A stretch of 64,000 nt of DNA from Methylobacterium brachiatum (GTDB lineage Bacteria; Pseudomonadota; Alphaproteobacteria; Rhizobiales; Beijerinckiaceae), in NCBI RefSeq assembly GCF_020523825.1, contig NZ_JAJALK010000005.1, positions 310,001-374,000 of the forward strand, read 5' to 3'. This document shows, piece by piece, positions 27,932 to 35,330 of this stretch; positions within the stretch are counted from its first letter, which is position 1, and each line of letters begins with the position of its first letter. The position numbers were made by a program, and so were the translations under genes. The notes under the pieces are model-generated. The model was not told the origin of the DNA. It saw only the letters and a program-made list of their open reading frames with translations, and did not search any database.

Positions 27932-28183
27932 GCGCACAGGTCTTCCACCGCTGGCGGCCCGACCAACGCAGAAACCTGCCGATCCGACCTCCGGATCGTA
28001 CACCCGAGGCGGCCTATCGCATCGATGCGTGATTCCGGCAAGCGATGGCGGCGCGTCCCGCACCGGAGCGCGAAGGCCCGTGAACGACCCAACTCAGCCG
28101 CCGGAAGCGCTGTCGCGCGTTCCCCGGAAGCAGACGTTCGTCAATCGTCCGATAAGTTCAGTTCCGGGGGGCGGACGTAAGCG

Positions 28184-28849
28184 TTAGGCTGAGCAGACCC
28201 AGCCTCGGAACGTAAACCCCGCATAGAATAGGCTGACCCCGGTAAAACCGGCCTCACGTAGCAAGGCTTCGTCCTCCTCGGGCGAAAGGATCGGCAAGTG
28301 GTCCGCAATCCCGGTCTTGGCACTCTCGGCCTGCACGCGGTCGATACCGGAGGCGGTTGCGAAGGCTGCGTAGCGCGAGAGCCAGAGATCGCGCTCATCC
28401 TGCGGGATGCTAAAGTGTGCGACGATGAAGGGCGCACCGGGCCTTAAACGACGCCGGACCTCCTGGAGGGTGCGGGCGCGCTCAGCACGCTCGATGAAGT
28501 GGAGTGTCAAAATACAGACCGCTCCATCGAAGGGTCCCTCTGGGGCGTTGTCGATCAGCCCTTCGTGCAAGCGAGTTCGATCCGCGAGGTTGCCGAGGGT
28601 CTGGCGCGCGAGTTCGAGCATCGCGGCGGACGGATCGACACCATCGAACGACCATTCGGGTTGGCTCTCCGTGAACACTTTGAGTTCGAGGCCACCGCCT
28701 GCGCCGAGGACGAGAACTTTGGCGTTAGCAGGCACACGCTCTGCTAAAAGCAGCATCGCCATGCGCTGCATGTCGGCGTAACCGGGCACCATGCGCGGAG
28801 GGTTGTCTGCGTAGCGCGCTACGGCATCAGGGTCCGAGAATGCGTCCAT
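28184..28849 (-). CDS. Class I SAM-dependent methyltransferase
   Basis: The 221-residue protein has the SAM-binding motif VLVLGAGGGLELKVF, the acidic loop DGVDPSAAMLELARQTLG and motif GAVCILTLHFIERAER. It also has RPGAPFIVAHFSIPQDERD. The substrate cannot be predicted. Its base composition is somewhat lower in GC than its neighbours and uses more A/T-ending codons, so it may have been acquired. GTG at 28864 is another possible start. It is separated from the TonB receptor gene by 155 bases. Confidence 0.85.
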   Translation of the reverse strand: MDAFSDPDAVARYADNPPRMVPGYADMQRMAMLLLAERVPANAKVLVLGAGGGLELKVFTESQPEWSFDGVDPSAAMLELARQTLGNLADRTRLHEGLIDNAPEGPFDGAVCILTLHFIERAERARTLQEVRRRLRPGAPFIVAHFSIPQDERDLWLSRYAAFATASGIDRVQAESAKTGIADHLPILSPEEDEALLREAGFTGVSLFYAGFTFRGWVCSA

Positions 28850-29004
28850 ACCCGATGGTATCACATCGAGATCGGGCGAGCCTCCGATAAGGTCGTGATC
28901 GGGCAGAGAGGCGATGTCTGCTTCCGTCGATGACTGCCCAAAAGCAGACCGGCGGAAGACCACCCCAAGCGGACGGCACGGCGCCTCCGATGCCCCCTCC
29001 CCCG

Positions 29005-31152
29005 CTACCGCGTCGCGAACTTGAGGCTGAGCGCCGCCTTGGCGACGAGGCCGGGGCTGGCGAGCGCGTCGAGATACTGCCGGTAGCGCTTGTCGAAGAC
29101 GTTCTGGACGACGAACTCCGCCTTGACCCGGTCGTCGAGGTCGTAGGACGCGAAGAGATCCACCAGCCCGTAGGCCTTCGTGGCCCGGTCCTTCGCGCCC
29201 TTGGGCAGGTCGGTGCGCGCATCCACGAGGTTCAGCCGCGTGCCGAGTTCGAGGCGGTCGCCGAGAAAGCGGAAGCCCAGGGTCGTGCTGATCCGGTCCG
29301 GCGGCACCGAGAGCAGGCTCTCGCGGGTGGTCCGGTCGCGCCCGTCGGTGTGGGTGGCGGCGAGGGTCACGAAGCCGCCGCCCCAATCGTAGGTGCCCTC
29401 CAGCTCGACGCCGGACAGGTCGGCCCGGGCCAGATTGCGGTACTGGTACGAGCGGACCGGGATCACGCAGGGGAAGCGCCCGGGCCGGGCCGCGCAGATC
29501 GCGGCCGGGATGCCGGGGATCGCCGGCGCGTAGTAGGTCGGCCCGACGCCCCGCATGTCGATGAAGTTGTCGACCGCGTTGTCGAACACCGCGAGCTTGC
29601 CCCGCACCGCGTCCCCCGGGACCAGCATGGAATCGGTGCGCAGGTTGATGCCGCCCTCGACAGTGTGGGCCACCTCGGGCCGCAGCGCCGGGTTCGGCAG
29701 GATGCTGAAGGCCGGGAACGGGTGGATGCCCTGCACCAGGGTCTCGGTGATCGAGGGCGCCCGGTAGCCCTCGGCATAGGTGCCGTAGACCTCGAAGCCG
29801 GCGACCGGCGAGATCCCGAGGGTGATCTTCGGCGAGATCCGGTCGCCGCCGGCATGGTAGGCGCCGCCATCCAGGGCATAGGTGTCGTAGCGCAGGGCGC
29901 CGATCACCCGCAGCCAGGGGGCGTAGCGCATCTCGTCCTGCACGAAGGCCCCGGCCAGCTCGCGCCGCCCCGAGGGCGTGAGGGCCGCGCCGAACCCGCC
30001 GGCCCGGTCGCTGGTCCGGACGCGGTTCTCGACGAGGTCGCCGCCGAAGGTCACGGCGTGGAAAAGCGGGCCGGTCTCGAAGCGGGCGGTGTCGTGGGCG
30101 TCGAACCCGGAGGTGTCGATCGTGTAGGTCAGCCGGTCGCCCGCCTTCGTGCCGAGGCGGCCGTAGGTGCCCCGGGGCGAATCCGCCAGGAAGACCAGGG
30201 CGTTGCGCGTGGTCGTGGTGTAGCCGTTGAGGCTGAGGTCCACGAGCGGCACGTCCGGCCGGGCGAAGCGGTAGCCGAGGCTGTAGGTGTCGGCCTGCAC
30301 CGCGTTGGCGAAGCGCGCCCCCGCGCCGCTGCTGCCGGCATTGGCGAAGTCGAAGCGCTGGAGCAGAGCCGTGCCACGGATCTCGTGGCCGTCCGCCGGC
30401 CGCACCGAGAGCTTGGCCAGCCCGGAGGTGAGCTCGTTGCCGGTGTCGCGCACCAGGGTGCCGAGGCCGTCGCGATAGGGATCGGTGGTCCGGTAGGTGA
30501 ACTGGCCGAACAGGTCGGCGGCGCTGCCGATCCGGGCGCCCAGTGCCGAGGTGTTCAGGAATTTCTGGCCGTTGGTCCCGAAACCCTGCTTCTGCACGAA
30601 GCCGGCGGTCTCGTCGGGGGCGAGGATGTCGTCGATCGCGCGGGTCCGGAAGGCGACGACGCCGCCGATCGCGCCCGAGCCGTAGATCGTCGCGGTCGGG
30701 CCCCGGGTGATGTCGACGCCCCCGACCAGCTCGGGATCGAGGTAGAACACCCCGTTGGCGGAATGGCCCGAGGTCTGGAAATCCTGGCGGGCGCCGTCGA
30801 TCAGCACGTTGACCCGGCCGAAATCCTGCAGTCCGCGGATGTTGATCGCCTGGGCCGGGTTGGTCTGGCTCTCCTGGGTGGTCACGCCGGGCACGTCGCG
30901 CAGGATGGTGGAGAGCCGGCTCGGCTGCAGCCGCTGGATCTGATCGTGGGTGACCACGCTGGTGCCGGAGAGGGCATCGATTGCGGCGCCGGCGGTCCTG
31001 GTGGCGGTCACCGACACGGTGTCGAGGGCGATCTCGGCCTCGGGCTGCGGGCGCCCGGCCGGCGGCGCGGCGGCCTGCTGCGCCTGGGCGACGGTGAGGC
31101 TCAGAAACGAGACGCCGAGCACGAAAAGCGCACGGCGGGAAGCATAGGACAT
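29005..31152 (-). CDS. hmuR: TonB-dependent heme/hemoglobin receptor
   Basis: The 715-residue outer-membrane receptor has a signal peptide (LFVLGVSFLSLTVAQAQQ) and a TonB box (DTVSVTATRTAG). The plug domain (IQRLQPSRLSTILRDVPGV, INIRGLQDFGRVNVLIDGAR) is followed by a 22-strand barrel with the final aromatic strand ending LSLKFATR. The family is the hemoglobin/heme type (HmuR/ShuA). It brings heme to the periplasm for HmuT. The gene follows hmuV on the same strand after 180 bases and has its own Irr-like box. Confidence 0.93.
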   Translation of the reverse strand: MSYASRRALFVLGVSFLSLTVAQAQQAAAPPAGRPQPEAEIALDTVSVTATRTAGAAIDALSGTSVVTHDQIQRLQPSRLSTILRDVPGVTTQESQTNPAQAINIRGLQDFGRVNVLIDGARQDFQTSGHSANGVFYLDPELVGGVDITRGPTATIYGSGAIGGVVAFRTRAIDDILAPDETAGFVQKQGFGTNGQKFLNTSALGARIGSAADLFGQFTYRTTDPYRDGLGTLVRDTGNELTSGLAKLSVRPADGHEIRGTALLQRFDFANAGSSGAGARFANAVQADTYSLGYRFARPDVPLVDLSLNGYTTTTRNALVFLADSPRGTYGRLGTKAGDRLTYTIDTSGFDAHDTARFETGPLFHAVTFGGDLVENRVRTSDRAGGFGAALTPSGRRELAGAFVQDEMRYAPWLRVIGALRYDTYALDGGAYHAGGDRISPKITLGISPVAGFEVYGTYAEGYRAPSITETLVQGIHPFPAFSILPNPALRPEVAHTVEGGINLRTDSMLVPGDAVRGKLAVFDNAVDNFIDMRGVGPTYYAPAIPGIPAAICAARPGRFPCVIPVRSYQYRNLARADLSGVELEGTYDWGGGFVTLAATHTDGRDRTTRESLLSVPPDRISTTLGFRFLGDRLELGTRLNLVDARTDLPKGAKDRATKAYGLVDLFASYDLDDRVKAEFVVQNVFDKRYRQYLDALASPGLVAKAALSLKFATR

Positions 31153-31269
31153 GACGCGATCCGCGGAGGCACAGTCGAACGGGAGCGCTGGCTGGCGGAT
31201 GGCTGGCTTGCGGCCTGCCCCTTGTGCGTATGCGACAGATCAACGCAAGCGTCTCTGCGACGGCTTGCT

Positions 31270-31284
31270 TTTCAATGCTTCGAA
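31270..31284. promoter_or_regulatory. Irr-box (ICE)-like palindrome upstream of hmuR
   Basis: The sequence TTTCAATGCTTCGAA matches the alphaproteobacterial iron control element core TTnGAAnnnTTCnAA at nine of ten fixed positions. It lies 118 bases before the hmuR start, in the gap after hmuV. Irr or a related Fur-family regulator could bind it. Confidence 0.5.
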
Positions 31285-31332
31285 GCTGCTCCTGCTGAAG
31301 CTCACAACACTTCCAGACCGCGCGATCGCGGC

Positions 31333-32157
31333 TCAGTTTTGTTGCGCGCTGGCAACAGTCCGGTGCGGCAGGATGAACGGCTGATCGGGGCCGGGGATGT
31401 GTCCGACCGGCCAGCGCACCCCGAACACCCGGGCGATCAGGTCGTCCCGCAGCACGTCCGCGGGCCGCCCGCTGGCGACCAGCCGGCCGCCTTCGAGGAC
31501 CAGCAGCGTGTCGGCATAGGCGGCCGCGAGGTTGAGATCGTGCAGGATCGCCACCACGGCGACGCCGGAGGCCGCCAGCGCCGCGGCGGCGTCGAGGAGC
31601 GCACCCTGGTGGCGCAGGTCCAGGCTCGCGGTCGGCTCGTCGAGGAACAGCACCTGCCGGTCGGACACCGTGCGGCCGGCCTCCATCTGGCAGAGAACCC
31701 GGGCGAACTGCACCCGGGCCTGCTCGCCGCCCGACAGGGTCGGGTAGGCCCGGGCCGCGAGATGGGCGATGTCGGCCCGGTCGAGGGCACGAGCCAGGAT
31801 CGCGTCGCGGTCGCGGGGCTTGAGGCCCCGGCCGATCCCGTCGAGCCCGATCCGTGCCACGTCGGCGGCGGCGAACGGGAAGGCGAGGCGCGCGGCCTGC
31901 GGCAGCACCGCCCGCATCGCGGCAAGCCGCCAGGCCGGGATCGCACCCACCGCCTCGCCCCCGTAGGCGACCTGCCCGCGGGTGGGGCGCAGCTCGCCGC
32001 AGAGCAGGCGCAGCAGGGTCGACTTGCCGGCGCCGTTCGGGCCGACGATCACCTGCAGGGAACCGGCGGCCACGTCGAGGGACACGTCGCGCACGAGGTC
32101 GCGCCCGGCCACATTGACGGTGAGGTCGCGGGCGGAGAGCAGGGCCGGCTCAGGCAT
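31333..32157 (-). CDS. hmuV: Heme ABC transporter ATP-binding protein
   Basis: The 274-residue ATPase powers heme import across the inner membrane. It shows Walker A VGPNGAGKSTLLRLLCG, the signature TLSGGEQARVQFARVL and Walker B VLFLDEPTASLDLRHQG, with the switch histidine in VVAILHDLNLAAAYAD. The ATG at 32157 overlaps the hmuU stop by eight bases, so the two are coupled. The C-terminus reaches RTVASAQQN. Confidence 0.96.
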   Translation of the reverse strand: MPEPALLSARDLTVNVAGRDLVRDVSLDVAAGSLQVIVGPNGAGKSTLLRLLCGELRPTRGQVAYGGEAVGAIPAWRLAAMRAVLPQAARLAFPFAAADVARIGLDGIGRGLKPRDRDAILARALDRADIAHLAARAYPTLSGGEQARVQFARVLCQMEAGRTVSDRQVLFLDEPTASLDLRHQGALLDAAAALAASGVAVVAILHDLNLAAAYADTLLVLEGGRLVASGRPADVLRDDLIARVFGVRWPVGHIPGPDQPFILPHRTVASAQQN

Positions 32158-33232
32158 CGGCGGCGACCCGCGCCCGGCCGAGCAGCAACCACAGGAAGAC
32201 CGGCGCGCCGACCAGCGCGGTGACGATCCCGATCGGCAGCTCGGCCGGCGCCGCGACCAGCCGGGCGACGACGTCGGCGAGCACGAGGAACGCGCCGCCG
32301 AGCAGCGCCGAGGCCGGCAGCAGCAGGCGATGCTCCGGGCCGATCGCCAAGCGCAGGGCGTGGGGCACGACCAGGCCGACGAAGCCGATCACCCCGGCAC
32401 CGGCCACGCTCGCCCCCACGGCGACGGCGACCAGGAAGATGCAGGCGCGCTTCAGCCGCTCCACCGGGATCCCGAGATGGAACGCCTCCGCCTCTCCGAG
32501 CACCAGGGCGTTGAGGCCGCGCCCGAGGAACGGCACCGCGACCAGGACCGGGAGGATCAATGGCGCCGAGGCCGCGACCTTGCCCCAGGTGGCGCCGCTG
32601 AGGCTGCCCAGCGACCAGAAGGTGAGATCGCGCAATTGCCGGTCGTCGCTCGCATAGGTCAGCAGGCCGGTGAGCGCGCCGCTCAGCGCCCCCAGGGCGA
32701 TGCCGGCGAGCAGCATCGTCGCCACCGCGGTCCGCCCGGACCGGGTCGCCAGAGCGTAGAGGATCAGGGTCGCGCTCAAGCCGCCCAGGAAGGCGCCGGC
32801 CGGCAGGGCGAGATAGGGCAGCGGCCCGGGCAGGCCGGCATAGGCCAGCAGCCGGTCGCCCAGCACGATGATGCAGGCGGCGGCAAAGCCCGCCCCCGAC
32901 GAGACCCCGACGAGGGCCGGGTCGGCCAGGGGATTGCGGAACAGCCCCTGCATCAGCGCGCCCGAGACCGCGAGCCCGGCGCCGATCATCAGCCCCAGCA
33001 GGGTGCGGGGCAGCCGGATATTGAGCACCACCAGGGCGTCGCGCGCCAGCGCCGGATCGGCGCCGCCACCGGTCAGAACCGCCAGGACCCGCTCCGGCGG
33101 GATGCGGATCGCCCCGAGGCTGACCGAGAGCAGCGCGACGGCAAGCATCAGCAGGGTGAGCCCCGCCAGCACCCACGGGAGCGCGGCGCGGGGGTTCCGC
33201 AGACCCCGGGAATCTCCCGATCGCCCCCTCAT
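32150..33232 (-). CDS. hmuU: Heme ABC transporter permease
   Basis: This 360-residue FecCD-family permease has about ten membrane helices. Family marks are LNIRLPRTLLGLMIGAGLAV, QGLFRNPLADPALVGVSSGA and the ATPase-coupling region GVIGFVGLVVPHALRLAIGP. It forms the membrane channel with HmuV and receives heme from HmuT. The ATG at 33232 lies inside a palindromic repeat element and has no good ribosome site. The first 15 residues (MRGRSGDSRGLRNPR) may therefore be recent additions, or a downstream GTG may be used. Confidence 0.93.
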   Translation of the reverse strand: MRGRSGDSRGLRNPRAALPWVLAGLTLLMLAVALLSVSLGAIRIPPERVLAVLTGGGADPALARDALVVLNIRLPRTLLGLMIGAGLAVSGALMQGLFRNPLADPALVGVSSGAGFAAACIIVLGDRLLAYAGLPGPLPYLALPAGAFLGGLSATLILYALATRSGRTAVATMLLAGIALGALSGALTGLLTYASDDRQLRDLTFWSLGSLSGATWGKVAASAPLILPVLVAVPFLGRGLNALVLGEAEAFHLGIPVERLKRACIFLVAVAVGASVAGAGVIGFVGLVVPHALRLAIGPEHRLLLPASALLGGAFLVLADVVARLVAAPAELPIGIVTALVGAPVFLWLLLGRARVAADA

Positions 33233-33341
33233 CCTGAGGTGCTTTCGCGCAGCGGAAGCCTCGAAGGAGCCCTCCAGATGTCACCGCGATCGCTGGAGGA
33301 CTCCTCCGAGGCCCAACGATCGTCGATCGCCGGGCACCTCA
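33227..33341. repeat. Palindromic repeat element inserted inside the heme operon
   Basis: The element has outer arms TGAGGTGC (33235-33242) and GCACCTCA (33334-33341). A 19-base inner hairpin, matching at 17 positions, has arms at 33259-33277 and 33293-33311. Its CCTCATCCTGAGGTGC end resembles a repeat common in Rhizobiales genomes. It fills the gap between hmuT and hmuU and supplies the hmuU start codon. Confidence 0.7.
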
Positions 33342-33382
33342 CGACGGGGTCGAGATGGGGGCAACCGTCGTCAAAGAAAAGC

Positions 33383-34264
33383 TCACTCACCCGGCAGGCC
33401 CGGATAGACCGCACGCATCAGCTCGATCGCGGCCTGGGGCGTGCGCGGCCCGAAGCCCAGGAGGTAGAGGCCGTCCATGGCGATCAGGCGGCGCTGCGCG
33501 CCGGCCGGGGTCCGGCCCAGGGCGGTGTCGGGGGCGAAGATCGTCTCGGGCCTGGGCGGCTCCGGGCCGTTCTGCATCATCACCACCGCGTCGGGGGCGG
33601 CGGCCACGATGGCCTCGTCGGTCATCGGCTTGAACCCGGAGACGCCGGCGGCCGCGTTGGTGATGCCGGCGAGCGCCAGCATGCCGTCCGCGGTGGAGCC
33701 GGTGCCGCCCACCACCGTGCGCCCGCCCTGCAGGGACAGGACCACGATCGCCCGGGCCGGCCTCTCGATCCGGGCGCGGCGGGCCGCGACCTCGGCGAAG
33801 CGGGCGCGCACCTCGGCGGCGAGGGAATCGGCCTCCGTCTCGAGGCCGGCGAGGCGCCCGATCACGGCGATCTTGTCGAGGACGCCCTCCGGGCTCGGCG
33901 GCTCGGCGACGGTCTCGACCCGCAGGCCGGCCTCGCGCAGTTGCGCCAGCACGGCGGGCGGGCCGGCGCCGTCGGCGGCGATCACCAGATCGGGCCCGCA
34001 GGCGAGCAGGCCCTCGGCCGAGAGCGCCCGCAGGTAGCCGACATTCGGCTTCTCGCGCAGGGCCTCGGGCGGATAGAGGCTGGTGGTGTCCACCGCCACG
34101 ATCCGCGGGCCGGCGCCGATCCGGTACAGGATCTCGGTGACGGCGCCCCCCAGGGCGGCGATCCGGGCGGCCTTCGCCGCGGCGGCGGCTCCGCGGGGGG
34201 CGAGCGCCACGGCGGCGGCGGCGGCCAGGAGGGAACGGCGCGACCAGGCGGGGGCGATCGTCAT
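33383..34264 (-). CDS. hmuT: Heme-binding periplasmic protein
   Basis: The 293-residue substrate-binding protein starts MTIAPAWSRRSLLAAAAAVA, a twin-arginine-like or Sec signal (SRRSLL). The binding fold then begins ARIAALGGAVTEILYRIGAG. Later marks are NVGYLRALSAEGLLACGPDL and GVSGFKPMTDEAIVAAAPDA, as in HmuT/ShuT proteins. It carries heme to HmuUV. Its ATG overlaps the hmuP stop in an ATGA junction. The gap to hmuU is enlarged by a repeat element. Confidence 0.94.
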   Translation of the reverse strand: MTIAPAWSRRSLLAAAAAVALAPRGAAAAAKAARIAALGGAVTEILYRIGAGPRIVAVDTTSLYPPEALREKPNVGYLRALSAEGLLACGPDLVIAADGAGPPAVLAQLREAGLRVETVAEPPSPEGVLDKIAVIGRLAGLETEADSLAAEVRARFAEVAARRARIERPARAIVVLSLQGGRTVVGGTGSTADGMLALAGITNAAAGVSGFKPMTDEAIVAAAPDAVVMMQNGPEPPRPETIFAPDTALGRTPAGAQRRLIAMDGLYLLGFGPRTPQAAIELMRAVYPGLPGE

Positions 34265-34473
34265 TTGGTCAGGATCAGCTTGTCGTTGGCGGTGATGCGG
34301 AGCCGGTACCGCTGGCCGGCATGCCGGATGACGATCTCGCGGCGGCCTCGCAGGAGGCTCGCCGACACGATCTCCTCGTCCCGCTCCGAAGCCAAGGCGC
34401 GGAGCGCCAGATGCGGATCCCCGCGACCGTCGGCGCGCGCAACCCGGTTCTCATCCCCGTCCAGACCGGACAT
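34261..34473 (-). CDS. hmuP: Hemin uptake protein HmuP
   Basis: The 70-residue protein ends with the family core SASLLRGRREIVIRHAGQRY and RLRITANDKLILTK. HmuP is described in Bradyrhizobium as a small coactivator of the heme receptor gene acting with Irr. Here it opens the operon hmuP-T-U-V and overlaps hmuT by four bases. An Irr-like box lies 26 bases before its start. Confidence 0.93.
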   Translation of the reverse strand: MSGLDGDENRVARADGRGDPHLALRALASERDEEIVSASLLRGRREIVIRHAGQRYRLRITANDKLILTK

Positions 34474-34498
34474 CTTCAGGAAGCCTCAGATTCGTTCT

Positions 34499-34513
34499 TT
34501 GTAACACTTCGAA
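34499..34513. promoter_or_regulatory. Irr-box (ICE)-like palindrome upstream of hmuP
   Basis: TTGTAACACTTCGAA matches TTnGAAnnnTTCnAA at nine of ten fixed positions. It lies just before hmuP, in a local AT-rich patch that probably holds the operon promoter. Confidence 0.5.
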
Positions 34514-34749
34514 ATACAAAGACACGTGGCAGAGGCCGAACCATAGGGGCGATCTGCGGCAAATACCAGAGCCGACCCCGTCGGGATAACCTTGCGCAGA
34601 TCCAGTCTAGTCAGATTGATCTTCGCTGCGCTCCGTCGTCGCCGGGGCGGGGGAAGACTGCACCGCCGGGCATGACGGGCGACGCTGGTCGGTCGATCCG
34701 CCGGTCTCGGCCGCGAAAACCGGTCCGGTGTGCCGGGTCCGCGGCGGCC

Positions 34750-34908
34750 TCAGCCGAACAGGGGCAGGCCGGCGCCGATGATGACGAGCCCGAGCACGAT
34801 CAGGCTGCCGCCCGCGCTCTCCAGGGCCGCCTGCTGGACCGACCGCTTCGGGGCGATGCCCGCCAGGGTCGCGCCGGTGACGAGGCAGAGGACGCTCAGG
34901 ATGGTCAT
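34750..34908 (-). CDS. 52-residue two-helix membrane protein
   Basis: The frame MTILSVLCLVTGATLAGIAP continues KRSVQQAALESAGGSLIVLG and ends LVIIGAGLPLFG. Two membrane helices flank a short polar loop. GGAGG lies eight bases before the ATG, which supports real translation. It lies between the heme operon and the siderophore receptor, without a known family. Confidence 0.6.
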   Translation of the reverse strand: MTILSVLCLVTGATLAGIAPKRSVQQAALESAGGSLIVLGLVIIGAGLPLFG

Positions 34909-35183
34909 GACAGGCGCCTCCAGCGGCCGGACTTCGGACACGCGCAACGGTTTCGGTCCGGATAAGGATGCAGCGCCGGCCTTAACGAACGGTCCACGCG
35001 GATTTTGCGGCGCGGGACCGATGGCCCGGTCGTGCCGGCCTCGGGGCATCGGCTTTCGAGCGTAGGCGAAGATACGCGCCCGCGCGCTGCGCGTTTACAT
35101 GCCATCGGCGCCGCCGATCTCGGCCGCCACCAAGCACAAGTCGGATTTTTCAACAAACCGATACTACAGATTGATGTGCTGGA

Positions 35184-35198
35184 TTGGATTAATTCCAA
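35184..35198. promoter_or_regulatory. Irr-box (ICE)-like palindrome upstream of the siderophore receptor
   Basis: TTGGATTAATTCCAA contains the perfect inverted repeat TTGGA-N5-TCCAA and matches TTnGAAnnnTTCnAA at nine of ten fixed positions. It lies in an AT-rich stretch 133 bases before the chosen receptor start. It is the best of the three such boxes in the window. Confidence 0.6.
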
Positions 35199-35330
35199 AC
35201 TTTTGGGAATCATTTGCGAACGTTGTTTTCAATTCCTAGGATGACGGGACCGTTCCTCCAAACAATCGGACCCATGACTTTGACCGCTCGGACCATCCGC
35301 TGCCCGCCCCGCCGGGACCGGGCATCTTGG

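Noticed and set aside
28930..32223. Plus-strand open frame of 1097 codons
   Set aside because: It lies opposite hmuR and hmuV and reflects the lack of stop codons in GC-rich antisense frames.
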